This document shows positions 8,751-16,245 of a DNA stretch of 24,925 bases, piece after piece. The stretch comes from AEGEAN-183 sp964614345 (lineage in GTDB: Bacteria; Pseudomonadota; Gammaproteobacteria; Magnimaribacterales; Magnimaribacteraceae). The notes under the pieces were generated by a model, which did no database searches, was not told the origin of the DNA, and worked only from the letters and a program-made list of their open reading frames with translations. The position numbers and the translations under genes are program-made. The number at the start of each line of letters is the position of its first letter. Position 1 is the stretch's first letter. The stretch lies in the NCBI GenBank assembly GCA_964614345.1, contig CAZTLP010000017.1, forward strand, positions 1 through 24,925. The letters run 5' to 3'.

Positions 8751-10596
8751 CATCTTCTCCTAAAGTTGGATTCATTGTTTCTAATATATCTGAATAATCA
8801 AGTGTTAAACAATAGCCATCCGAGTAGCTATCAAATAGTTCGATTGGGAACTCATCGCCACTATAAGACATAGCAAAAAGGGATTGGCATTTTTCTTCTT
8901 GTGTAAATCTTTGATCATTGGTCAATTCGTTATAGATAGAGTTGACAGTAACCTCATTATCAACCATTACCAATCCTTGATCCTCATCTGAATCCAAAAT
9001 CATATATTTTTCTTCATCCGACCAAGACTTCCATTGTGGCAGATCATTTGACCTGCCCTTCCCTGGATCTCCTGTATAAGCAAACTGAGCCCAATAAGAC
9101 AGCATCTGATTAGATAATTTTTTAGCTCCGTCATAAGAATCTCTGATAACAACATTTTTAATAATAAAATTATCGAACGCTGCTGGGAAAAGGAATAAAA
9201 TTTCTAAGGCATGCGCTGCTCCAGCCAAAACACCATAATCCACTCCCTGGATAACAGGTAAATCATCCCAATCGAACCTGTAAACGAAAGTTTTCTTATA
9301 TCCTGATGCTACTAATTGCCTTGCTGGAGTGTCTGCAGCTCGTTCTTTCCAAGAATCTGAAGAATATTGAGTTACGGCGTTATAGAAGTCAGGCCTCATT
9401 ATCTCTAAAGGAAGTTCATCAACACCTATCCATGAAAATATACCCTCTCCTTCTCCCCATCTAACAAATCTTCGATTCATCATATTAAATAGCTTAGTTT
9501 CATACCTGTTGGTCCCCAGAATGATTGGGACGCGAGGCATTTGATCGTTAACAAAAGGTTCAGATATCCCCTCTTTTCCCATGACATATCCGTCGTTAAA
9601 AACTCTTGTCATCCCACCTCTTTTGGGATTTGCTTCACCGTAAGCAGTTAATAATTCTCCAGGTGTAGCGTTTCTTAAAAATGTCTCTGTTTCTTTTAAT
9701 GACATGCTGTTCTGTAGTGCCTTAGCTCCCTCTACCTCATTGGCTTTTCCTTGGTTAATCAGGAGTTGATTAATAACCTCTTTAGAACTTGTAATCCCTG
9801 ACGTTCCATCTTCAGGGTAGTAAGATTCTGCGTCTTCTGTCTTTGAATGAGAAATAACTCCACTCTGAACTATAGCCTTATGAAACAATCCTCTAGCTAA
9901 AGGCGAAGCATAAAGCGCTGCAACATTATGTCCTCCAGCAGATTCCCCAAAGATGGTTACATTTTCAGTGTCCCCTCCGAATGCAGAAATATTTTCTCTT
10001 ATCCAGCGAAGCGCCATAATATTATCCAAAGTTCCATAGCTTCCTGAAGCATCCTCCAAACTTGAACCTTCTTGTCTTAATGCAGGATGTCTAAACCAGC
10101 CTAAATTAGACATTCTGTAATTCACAGTCACAACAATAACTTCATGCTCTCTAACTAAATGAACGGGATAATACATGTTTGCTGAACCGATAATATTGGC
10201 TCCCCCATGTATCCACATCATAACTGGTACTTTTTTATCAGTCAGTTGTTCTGGAGACCAAGCCGGAGACCAAATATTTAAATAGAGGCAATCTTCTGAA
10301 CCAGTCCATTCACCTTCTTGGCCCCCCATAATTCCTTGGGGCTGAAAGCATTCGGGTCCAAATTCTTTAGCTTCTAATCTTGATTCAAAAGACTCAGGTG
10401 GCAGTGGTGCCTTCCACCTTAATTCGTCAATGGGAGGTTGTGCAAAGGGGATTCCTCGCCAAGCGAAAGTATCGTCTTCTTTGTAACCAATCACCTCCCC
10501 TTCACTAATAGTTCTTACAGAGTTCTCATCCAATCCCTTACTGCAACCATAAGATATTAAAATTCCTAAAATTAATAAAAAATTCAATTTTTTCAT
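8734..10596 (-). CDS. Type B carboxylesterase, predicted lipoprotein
   Basis: A 620-residue serine esterase of the carboxylesterase B/para-nitrobenzyl esterase family. The N-terminus MKKLNFLLILGILISYGC is a lipoprotein signal peptide with Cys18 as the lipidation site (lipobox SYGC, somewhat atypical), so the enzyme is probably exported and membrane-anchored. Family marks in order are RGIPFAQPP, EDCLYLN (with Cys103 of the usual disulfide), the oxyanion HGG at 130-132, the nucleophile elbow FGESAGG with Ser219, the catalytic glutamate probably in TNRYETKLF, and the histidine in GAAHALE. The C-terminus is very acidic. AGGAG lies 5 nt before the ATG. It is 26 bp downstream of the carboxyltransferase gene, likely the same operon. 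Its ester substrate is unknown. Confidence 0.92.
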   Translation of the reverse strand: MKKLNFLLILGILISYGCSKGLDENSVRTISEGEVIGYKEDDTFAWRGIPFAQPPIDELRWKAPLPPESFESRLEAKEFGPECFQPQGIMGGQEGEWTGSEDCLYLNIWSPAWSPEQLTDKKVPVMMWIHGGANIIGSANMYYPVHLVREHEVIVVTVNYRMSNLGWFRHPALRQEGSSLEDASGSYGTLDNIMALRWIRENISAFGGDTENVTIFGESAGGHNVAALYASPLARGLFHKAIVQSGVISHSKTEDAESYYPEDGTSGITSSKEVINQLLINQGKANEVEGAKALQNSMSLKETETFLRNATPGELLTAYGEANPKRGGMTRVFNDGYVMGKEGISEPFVNDQMPRVPIILGTNRYETKLFNMMNRRFVRWGEGEGIFSWIGVDELPLEIMRPDFYNAVTQYSSDSWKERAADTPARQLVASGYKKTFVYRFDWDDLPVIQGVDYGVLAGAAHALEILFLFPAAFDNFIIKNVVIRDSYDGAKKLSNQMLSYWAQFAYTGDPGKGRSNDLPQWKSWSDEEKYMILDSDEDQGLVMVDNEVTVNSIYNELTNDQRFTQEEKCQSLFAMSYSGDEFPIELFDSYSDGYCLTLDYSDILETMNPTLGEDDDENS

Positions 10597-10622
10597 TGTA
10601 CTCCTTTTTTTATAGGACCCAA

Positions 10623-12182
10623 TTAAGGTCTCATTGTCCTTTCTTTTATACCAAGATTTTGAGGTAAATTCTTATAAGCTGTTTTTACCCAATCACAGAG
10701 CAAAGGTCTCGTGTCTCTCGGGTCAATAATCTCCTCTATACCAAACATCTCTGCAGTCCTATACGGTGATCTGACTTGATCTAATGAATCTTCTATTTCT
10801 TTTTGCCTAGCGGCAGGATCAGGACTTGCTTCAATATCTCTTTTATAAGCTGCCATTACACCGCCTTCGATTGGCAATGAACCCCAGTCACCTGAAGGCC
10901 ATGCGTAACGTAGATTCAATTGATCTGAATTTCCATGCCCGCCTCCGGCTACCCCGAAAACTCGCCTAATAATTATAGAAACCCAGGGAACAGAGGCTTG
11001 CCATACACTGTATAGTGCTCTGACTCCATGTCTTATCACCCCTGATTCTTCTGCTTGAAGACCAATTAAGAACCCTGGGTTATCTACAAAGTTAACTACT
11101 GGGATATTAAAAGTATCGCAAACATCCACAAATCTTGTCATTTTTTCTGATGCTTTAGCGGTTACGGCACCCCCATCGTAATTACAATCATTACCTAAAA
11201 TACCAACTGGGTAGCCAGATAGCCTAGCAAATCCAGTTACCAAAGATTTTCCATAACCACCGCCTACTTCAAAAAAACTTTCCTTATCCAGAACTAGATC
11301 TATTATCTCCCTTACTTCATAAGGAGCTTTACGGTCTTTGGGTATTAAGGATATTAATTTTTCTTCTTTTCTGTCTTCTGGATCATCATTTTCTTTTCTA
11401 GGAGGAACTTCCCAAACACTTGAAGGCATAAACGAAAGAAACGTCTGTATCTGTTTAAAAGCATCTTCTTCACTTACAGCTTCGTTATCAACTGCTCCTG
11501 CAGTTTTCGTATGGATATCACTGCCACCTAGCTCTTCTCTTTCCATTTTCAAACCAAAAGCTCGTTCCACTACAGGCGGCCCAGCAACAAACATTTGAGC
11601 ACTGCCTTTAACCATAATGGAAAAATGTGAAGCAACTACACGAGCAGAACCTAGTCCTGCAACCGACCCCATACATGCCCCTACAACTGGAACCATACTT
11701 AATAATCTGACAATATTTTGCCAACTTGGTAACCCTGGAACATAAGTGGCTCCCATGGTCTCAAGAGTCTTTACACTGCCTCCTCCTCCACTGCCATCAA
11801 CAAGATTTACCAAGGGGAGACGTAAGTGTTCAGCAAGTTTTAAACTGTATAAGGACTTGTTCCCGATTCGGGCATCAGCAGCCCCTCCTCTTACTGTGAA
11901 ATCATCACCGGCGACCACAACTTCTCTTCCATCTAGCTTACCTCTTCCAAATACAAAGTTTGCAGGCACAAACTCCTTAATTTCACCATCTTCATCATAG
12001 GCTACCTTTCCCGTGATCTCTCCAGTTTCATGAAAAGAGTCTTCATCTAATAACTGATCAATACGTTCTCTAACAGTTAATCGACCTCTGGCATAATGTT
12101 TGGCTATCCGCTCTATGCCTCCCATTTCTTTAGCAAGTTCTGCTCGTTTTTTTAATTCCTCTAGTTCTTTTTCCCAACTCAC
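10623..12182 (-). CDS. Acyl-CoA carboxylase, carboxyltransferase (beta) subunit
   Basis: A 519-residue biotin-dependent carboxyltransferase of the PccB/AccD5/MccB type, transferring CO2 from carboxybiotin to an acyl-CoA. Both crotonase-like halves are present. The N half includes RGRLTVRERID, VDGSGGGG and the GSARVVASHFSIMVKG segment. The C half includes GGYGKSLVTGFARLSGYPVGI, FVDNPGF and RRVFGVAGGG. Whether the substrate is propionyl-, methylcrotonyl- or another acyl-CoA cannot be read confidently. The start is GTG, with AGAGG about 8 nt upstream; an internal ATG at codon 20 is less likely because the N-terminal helix is conserved. No biotin carboxylase/BCCP subunit is in the window, so its partner must be encoded elsewhere. 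It heads the operon with the esterase. Confidence 0.93.
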   Translation of the reverse strand: MSWEKELEELKKRAELAKEMGGIERIAKHYARGRLTVRERIDQLLDEDSFHETGEITGKVAYDEDGEIKEFVPANFVFGRGKLDGREVVVAGDDFTVRGGAADARIGNKSLYSLKLAEHLRLPLVNLVDGSGGGGSVKTLETMGATYVPGLPSWQNIVRLLSMVPVVGACMGSVAGLGSARVVASHFSIMVKGSAQMFVAGPPVVERAFGLKMEREELGGSDIHTKTAGAVDNEAVSEEDAFKQIQTFLSFMPSSVWEVPPRKENDDPEDRKEEKLISLIPKDRKAPYEVREIIDLVLDKESFFEVGGGYGKSLVTGFARLSGYPVGILGNDCNYDGGAVTAKASEKMTRFVDVCDTFNIPVVNFVDNPGFLIGLQAEESGVIRHGVRALYSVWQASVPWVSIIIRRVFGVAGGGHGNSDQLNLRYAWPSGDWGSLPIEGGVMAAYKRDIEASPDPAARQKEIEDSLDQVRSPYRTAEMFGIEEIIDPRDTRPLLCDWVKTAYKNLPQNLGIKERTMRP

Positions 12183-12335
12183 ATCTAATCCTCTGAAGTC
12201 ACTATATTCTCATACTTTTAAAAGCTTGCAAGCTCTGCTTCAGTTACGTACATTATGTACATAGAGAAATTGACTTGAGTCAACTTAAATATTCTAAGAG
12301 TATTTTAAGATTATAAAAAAATAGGAGAATAAATA
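12183..12335. promoter_or_regulatory. Divergent promoter region with three palindromes
   Basis: A 153-bp gap between the carboxyltransferase (minus) and acyl-CoA dehydrogenase (plus). It holds AGCTTGCAAGCT (12223-12234, perfect), GTACA-TTA-TGTAC (12248-12260) and TTGACT-TG-AGTCAA (12270-12283, perfect arms). On the plus strand the left arm TTGACT can serve as a -35 with TCTAAG (12293-12298) as -10 at 17 nt. On the minus strand TATAGT (12201-12206) is a plausible -10, with TTGCAA inside the first palindrome as a -35 at 19 nt. The arrangement fits operators of one or more dimeric regulators of acyl-CoA metabolism. The regulator is not encoded here. Confidence 0.6.
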
Positions 12336-13556
12336 ATGCAAATTGCACCTATACCCACGTTATCTGAAGAGATAAATGATATTAGATTAAGAACAGCTGA
12401 TATTGTTGGAAACCAAATCATCCCTAATGAGGGTGTAATCTACTCAGGAGGAGAGAAATCAGCAAAACTAAGAAAAGACATAAGAAAAGAAGTTAAAAAA
12501 CAAGGACTATGGGCTCCCCATTTACCTGAAGAGTACGGGGGAATGGGAAATGGCTTTCTGACTCACGCTTACATGAATGAAATCTTGGCTTGGTCTCCTT
12601 TAGGCAATAGATTATTTGGAGTCATAGCCCCAAATTCTGGAAACCAAAAGATTCTTGTTAAGTACGGTACTGAAGAACAGAAGAAAAAATGGCTTATGCC
12701 ATTGATCAATCAAGAAATGGAATCCGGCTTTTCTATGACAGAGCCAGATTCACCAGGATCTGATCCTAGATCACTAAAAACTACTGCAGTAAAAGACGGA
12801 GATGAATGGGTTATTAACGGTCATAAGATTATGACTTCAAATGGTCAACGAGCTGATTTCTTAGTAGTGATGTGTAGAACTGAAGATGATGACGGTGATT
12901 CCGGCAACGCTAATCTGAAAATGACTCAAATTATTGTCCCAACAGATTCTCCAGGTTTAGAGAGAGTTAGGTCAGTCCCTATATGGGGCCACACGGGTGG
13001 CGATCACATGGAGATAAAGTATAAGGATGTAAGAGTCCCTCTTGAGAATGCTTTAGGTGCCAGAGGATCTGGACACCAAGCTGCTCAAGACAGACTAGGA
13101 GCAGGTAGAGTGTATCACTGCATGAATACTATCGGTCAGATGTGGAGGGCATTTGACATCATGGTGAGATACTCAACTCAAAGAGAAGTTCATGGAGGTA
13201 AATTAGAGACGAAACAATTCATACAAGGTTTCATAGCAGACTCTTACATAGATATCCAAGCAGCCAGATTGATGACCATTCATTGTGCTGAAGTTATGGA
13301 TAAAGACGGTGACTCAAGAGTTGATATTTCTGCAATTAAAGTATTTGTTCCTGAAGCTGGAAGTAGAGTAGTCGACAGAGCTATACAGATGCACGGATGG
13401 AGAGGAGTCTCAAGTGACCTTCCTTTAGCTGGAATGTTTCAAGGATTTAGAACCTTAAGGTTAGCTGACGGACCCGATGAAGTTCACAGAATACTCATTG
13501 CTAAAGAAATACTTAAGAAATACCACGACGGTCTTTCTTGGGACTTTGGCGTTTAA
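12336..13556 (+). CDS. Acyl-CoA dehydrogenase, ACAD10/11-like
   Basis: A flavoenzyme that introduces a trans-2 double bond into an acyl-CoA, passing electrons to ETF; 406 residues. The N-terminal helical domain contains LWAPHLPEEYGGMG. The middle beta domain has GFSMTEPDSPGSD and DEWVINGHKIMTSNG, the FAD-contacting segments. The C-terminal domain has QMHGWRGVSSD and LRLADGPDEVHR. The DGPDEVH ending is typical of the ACAD10/11-type subfamily and has Asp378 where short/medium-chain enzymes have the EGT glutamate, so the catalytic base should be assigned with care. AGGAG lies 8 nt before the ATG. It is transcribed away from the carboxyltransferase from a shared palindromic promoter region. Chain-length preference is unknown. 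Confidence 0.94.
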   Translation: MQIAPIPTLSEEINDIRLRTADIVGNQIIPNEGVIYSGGEKSAKLRKDIRKEVKKQGLWAPHLPEEYGGMGNGFLTHAYMNEILAWSPLGNRLFGVIAPNSGNQKILVKYGTEEQKKKWLMPLINQEMESGFSMTEPDSPGSDPRSLKTTAVKDGDEWVINGHKIMTSNGQRADFLVVMCRTEDDDGDSGNANLKMTQIIVPTDSPGLERVRSVPIWGHTGGDHMEIKYKDVRVPLENALGARGSGHQAAQDRLGAGRVYHCMNTIGQMWRAFDIMVRYSTQREVHGGKLETKQFIQGFIADSYIDIQAARLMTIHCAEVMDKDGDSRVDISAIKVFVPEAGSRVVDRAIQMHGWRGVSSDLPLAGMFQGFRTLRLADGPDEVHRILIAKEILKKYHDGLSWDFGV

Positions 13557-13558
13557 AC

Positions 13559-13978
13559 CTAACTGGAATTAGAAATCAGTTTTACTGTTGAGGTGGCTGT
13601 CGCTACTAGCTTTTCTTTTTGATAAAGCTCACTGGCAAGATAAGCAATACTTTTGCCTAGTTTTAAAACTCTCGCTTTGCAGAGAAGCTTTCCAGGATGT
13701 GATGTTCCTAGAAAACTTACATTTATATCTAATGTCACTGGATTAAATTTCCCATCTAATAGTGCTATTAATAGATGAGCCATTGGAGCGTCTAACATTC
13801 CCGTGACAAAACCTCCTTGCACTACTTGGTTGGCTGAATGACAAAATTCAGGAATAGCTTCAAATTCCATTTCTAGCTCAGGAGGTTCAGATTGAAAACT
13901 AAGCGCCTTACCTCCTAAAGTCTCGATACAGGGGGCTCTATGAGAAAGAAGCATTTCTAACTTATCTTTATCACTCAT
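13559..13978 (-). CDS. PaaI-type hotdog-fold thioesterase
   Basis: A 139-residue single hotdog domain, probably hydrolysing an acyl- or aryl-CoA in the cytoplasm. The segment SANQVVQGGFVTGMLDAPMAHL (48-69) matches the PaaI/YdiI helix, with the GG turn at 55-56 and the acidic residue Asp63 at the usual catalytic place. The rest forms the expected beta strands (VTLDINVSFLG, ALKCKARVLKLGKS-like). The ATG has AAGGA about 10 nt upstream. Its stop lies 2 bp from the stop of the convergent acyl-CoA dehydrogenase. Substrate is inferred from family and neighbours only. Confidence 0.85.
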   Translation of the reverse strand: MSDKDKLEMLLSHRAPCIETLGGKALSFQSEPPELEMEFEAIPEFCHSANQVVQGGFVTGMLDAPMAHLLIALLDGKFNPVTLDINVSFLGTSHPGKLLCKARVLKLGKSIAYLASELYQKEKLVATATSTVKLISNSS

Positions 13979-14041
13979 GTAAACTGTCCTTTTAAGTTTT
14001 AGGTAAATAAGTCTAAACTATTAGGAATTAAGGATAAATCA

Positions 14042-15589
14042 ATGAATGCTGCTGATGCTCTTCTCAAAACACTTGTAGATAATGGTTTAGAGGTAGTTTT
14101 TGCTAACCCAGGCACTTCTGAGATGCATTTGGTTGCGGCAGTTGATCACTATCCACAAATTAGACCTGTACTAGGATTGTTTGAAGGAGTAGTGACGGGA
14201 GCCGCTGATGGCTATGCCAGAATGTCAGGAAAAGCAGCTGCTAATCTTCTGCATCTAGGACCGGGTCTAGGAAACGGGTTTGCTAATATCCATAACGCCA
14301 AAAAAGCAAGATCTCCCATGATAAATATAGTTGGCGATCATGCCACTTATCATCTCAAATACGACGCACCCTTAACATCAGATCTGGATGGTTTAGCAAA
14401 ATCAAGTTCTGACTGGGTTGAAAGAGTTAAAAGTCCTGATGAACTTGCAGAAGGAGGTTCCAGGGCATGGCAAGCAGCTCATAACTTTCCTGGAAAGATT
14501 GCTACTTTAATTGTTCCTGCTGATTGTGCTTGGAATGAAACTGACAAAACTGGAGGAATACTCAACAGCAAAGGACCTAAAGATTTCGATGACGATCTTT
14601 TAAAAGAAGCTTACAAAGTTTTGACTGATAAAAGTAATAGCATGCTTTTTCTGGGAGGAGAATTTCTTGATGAAGAGTCCTTGAACATGGCTGCAAAAAT
14701 AGCAACTAAAACAGGAGCAAGGTTGGCAACGGAAACTTTTAGAAAAAGACAAAGAAGAGGTCAAGGCATACCGATAGTAGAACCGCTCCCTTATTTTGCA
14801 GAGATGGCAGAAGAATTTCTTGCAGGAACTGAAAGTATTGTATTTATTGGTTCTAAACCTCCAGTCTCATTCTTTGCTTACCCAGGTAAAAGAAGTTACC
14901 TATCACCAGAAAATTCTAACCTTGTCCAATTAGCTACTTTCGAACAGGATGGAAAGAAAGCCTTACAGGCCTTATGTGAAATGCTTAAAGCCAATGAAAT
15001 TTCTAACGAACTCTTATCTTCTGCAAAGGTCGAAGCTCCTTTAACCGGTGAGCTAGATCCCTCCCATGTTGGTTCTTTGATAGGTGAATTACTCCCTGAA
15101 GAAGCCGTAGTTTCTGATGAAGCTGCAACCTCAGGTTTTGCAGTTTACCCAAACACTTGGAATTCAAAACCTCATGACTGGTTGTCTTTAACTGGCGGAT
15201 CAATTGGTCAAGGACTGCCATTGGCAACAGGGGCAGCTATCGCCTGTCCTGACAGGCCTGTTGTTTGCCTCCATGGTGATGGTGGAGCTATGTATACTGT
15301 CCAATCTATTTGGACCCAAGCAAGAGAAAACTTAAACGTTACAAATATTATTTTTTCTAATAGATCCTACGCTATTTTACAAATTGAACTAGAAAGGGTT
15401 GGAGCTTTGCAAACTGGAGATAGAGCCCAGTCTTTATTTTCTCTTGAGAACCCTGAAATAAACTGGACTTCCTTAGGAAAATCTTTAGGTGCTGAGTCTT
15501 TTACTGCTTTAACTGTAGAAGACTTTAGGAAAGTATTTTCTGCGGCTGTCAAAGAACCAGGCCCATCTTTAATAGAAGTTAGGTTTTAA
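14042..15589 (+). CDS. Thiamine diphosphate-dependent enzyme, acetolactate synthase/benzoylformate decarboxylase-like
   Basis: A 515-residue TPP enzyme with the three-domain POX/decarboxylase layout. The N-terminal PYR domain carries the cofactor-activating Glu48 in GLFEGVVTGAADGYAR. The C-terminal PP domain carries the HGDGG magnesium/TPP motif (411-415) with Asn440 about 26 residues on. It is shorter than IlvB/IlvI catalytic subunits (about 560-590) and close to benzoylformate decarboxylase, and no IlvN/IlvH-like regulatory subunit follows. It is therefore probably not the biosynthetic acetolactate synthase; many genomes annotate such proteins as acetolactate synthase large subunit without evidence. 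The 2-oxo-acid substrate is unknown. AAGGA lies 8 nt before the ATG. Monocistronic, divergent from the thioesterase across 63 bp. Confidence 0.85.
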   Translation: MNAADALLKTLVDNGLEVVFANPGTSEMHLVAAVDHYPQIRPVLGLFEGVVTGAADGYARMSGKAAANLLHLGPGLGNGFANIHNAKKARSPMINIVGDHATYHLKYDAPLTSDLDGLAKSSSDWVERVKSPDELAEGGSRAWQAAHNFPGKIATLIVPADCAWNETDKTGGILNSKGPKDFDDDLLKEAYKVLTDKSNSMLFLGGEFLDEESLNMAAKIATKTGARLATETFRKRQRRGQGIPIVEPLPYFAEMAEEFLAGTESIVFIGSKPPVSFFAYPGKRSYLSPENSNLVQLATFEQDGKKALQALCEMLKANEISNELLSSAKVEAPLTGELDPSHVGSLIGELLPEEAVVSDEAATSGFAVYPNTWNSKPHDWLSLTGGSIGQGLPLATGAAIACPDRPVVCLHGDGGAMYTVQSIWTQARENLNVTNIIFSNRSYAILQIELERVGALQTGDRAQSLFSLENPEINWTSLGKSLGAESFTALTVEDFRKVFSAAVKEPGPSLIEVRF

Positions 15590-15627
15590 AAAAAATTGGC
15601 GGTAGATGGACTTTCTACTGCGCCCAA
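15588..15627 (-). terminator. Intrinsic terminator on the minus strand
   Basis: Read on the minus strand, a bulged hairpin (15627 to 15596) pairs GTAGA with TCTAC around a 7-nt loop and continues into a GGGCG/CGCC-rich lower stem. It is followed at once by eight T residues (15595-15588). It would end transcripts coming from tRNA-Pro or from the candidate RNA next to it. Its T-tract overlaps the stop codon of the oppositely transcribed TPP-enzyme gene. Confidence 0.7.
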
Positions 15628-15782
15628 CCAAAATTTTATAAGCCCATCTACCAAAGTGGGCAGGACACAGTGAAAATCAGCTCTTGCAGCTAAACTTGGG
15701 TGAAAACTGCATCCTGCTTAATAATCAGAGGGTCTTACTTGGAGGTATTTCAAAGGGGAGAAATTGACGCCTCTAACTATTA
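15588..15782 (-). ncRNA. Candidate structured RNA between tRNA-Pro and the TPP-enzyme gene
   Basis: A 238-bp gene-free gap. Read on the minus strand, an RNA of about 195 nt would run from a promoter (15789-15817) to an intrinsic terminator. First comes a hairpin GAGG/CCTC plus AUUUC/GAAAU (15742-15773) with a C-rich UCCCCUUU loop. Next is a long arm with GCAGGA (15712-15717) pairing UCCUGC (15660-15665), then CAG/CUG across a 2x2 internal loop, capped by AGCU/AGCU (15679-15691). Two mutually exclusive pairings follow: 15642-15646 with 15657-15661, or 15644-15652 with 15601-15609. I do not recognise it as 6S, SRP, RNase P, tmRNA or a known riboswitch. The same strand also has a 43-codon stop-to-stop frame without ATG. 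Confidence 0.4.
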
Positions 15783-15788
15783 ACAATA

Positions 15789-15817
15789 ATTATATATAAG
15801 TATAGATTATTTGTATA
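15789..15817 (-). promoter_or_regulatory. Candidate promoter of the structured RNA
   Basis: On the minus strand, TATACA (15817-15812) and TATAAT (15794-15789) are separated by exactly 17 nt, just downstream of the tRNA-Pro CCA end. The expected start is near 15782. The region is very AT-rich, so a chance match is possible. Confidence 0.4.
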
Positions 15818-15827
15818 GTAGTCCAAG

Positions 15828-15904
15828 TGGTCGGGGCGGCCGGATTTGAACCGGCGACCACTAGACCCCCAGTCTAGTGCGCTACCAGACTGCGCCACGC
15901 CCCG
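15828..15904 (-). tRNA. tRNA-Pro (anticodon GGG)
   Basis: 77 nt with the encoded CCA end. The acceptor stem is CGGGGCG/CGCCCCG with discriminator A. The D arm is GCGC...GCGC, the anticodon stem CTAGA/TCTAG with loop CTGGGGG (anticodon GGG), the variable loop 5 nt, and the T arm GCCGG-TTCAAAT-CCGGC. It reads CCC and CCU proline codons. It lies 8 bp after the MerR-like gene at the end of the thrS-to-ihfA cluster, a position also seen in pseudomonads, and is probably processed from that transcript or from a promoter inside it. Confidence 0.97.
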
Positions 15905-15912
15905 TTGAAATC

Positions 15913-16245
15913 TCAAATAACTTGCTTAATCTCTTTCAGTATCTCACTTAGATCATCAATAAGATGATCATTTGATGAAAACTTATTTGAAGAAGTCTTT
16001 AAGTTAAGTCTCTTCTTAGCTCCTGCTATAGTCAGCCCTTCTTCGTAAAGCAAAGATCGTATTTGACGAACCATTAGTAAGTCATTTTTTTGGTAAGCCC
16101 TTCTACTCCCTTTTTTGGTTTCAGGCTTTAACTTATCAAATTCTTTTTCCCAAAATCTAAGGGTGTGCGGCTTAACCTCACATAACTCAGACACTTCCTT
16201 AATTGAAAAATATTTTTTATCTGGAATTGCAGGCAATTTATTCAC
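15913..16245 (-). CDS. MerR-family transcriptional regulator
   Basis: A 110-residue protein with an N-terminal winged helix-turn-helix (about 15-82). It reads YFSIKEVSELCEVKPHTLRFWEKEF, then GSRRAYQKNDLLMVRQIRSLLYEEGLTIAGAKKRL, the MerR pattern of HTH, wing and linking helix. The C-terminal part is only about 28 residues and has no cysteine sensor site, so it is an effector-domain-poor member. The GTG start overlaps the last 8 bp of ihfA, implying coupling. A MerR-like gene between ihfA and tRNA-Pro is a conserved arrangement in many gammaproteobacteria. Its targets are unknown. Confidence 0.9.
   Translation of the reverse strand: MNKLPAIPDKKYFSIKEVSELCEVKPHTLRFWEKEFDKLKPETKKGSRRAYQKNDLLMVRQIRSLLYEEGLTIAGAKKRLNLKTSSNKFSSNDHLIDDLSEILKEIKQVI

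Noticed and set aside
15599..15660. Integron attC-like site (GCCCAAC resembles RYYYAAC)
   Set aside because: Only one core-like heptamer is present, without the paired L and R boxes, and there is no integrase or cassette arrangement.
15677..15712. A small ATG-started frame (11 codons, MQFSPKFSCKS) on the minus strand in the tRNA-Pro downstream gap
   Set aside because: AGG is directly against the ATG, so there is no properly spaced ribosome-binding site, and the codons fall in strongly base-paired RNA. Too short to support.
15588..15782. 6S RNA, SRP RNA, RNase P RNA or a known riboswitch
   Set aside because: The size fits 6S, but the 5' and 3' ends do not form a long closing stem and there is no central bubble. 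The SRP GGAAGCAG-type loop and other conserved motifs are absent, and no gene follows on the strand that a riboswitch could control.
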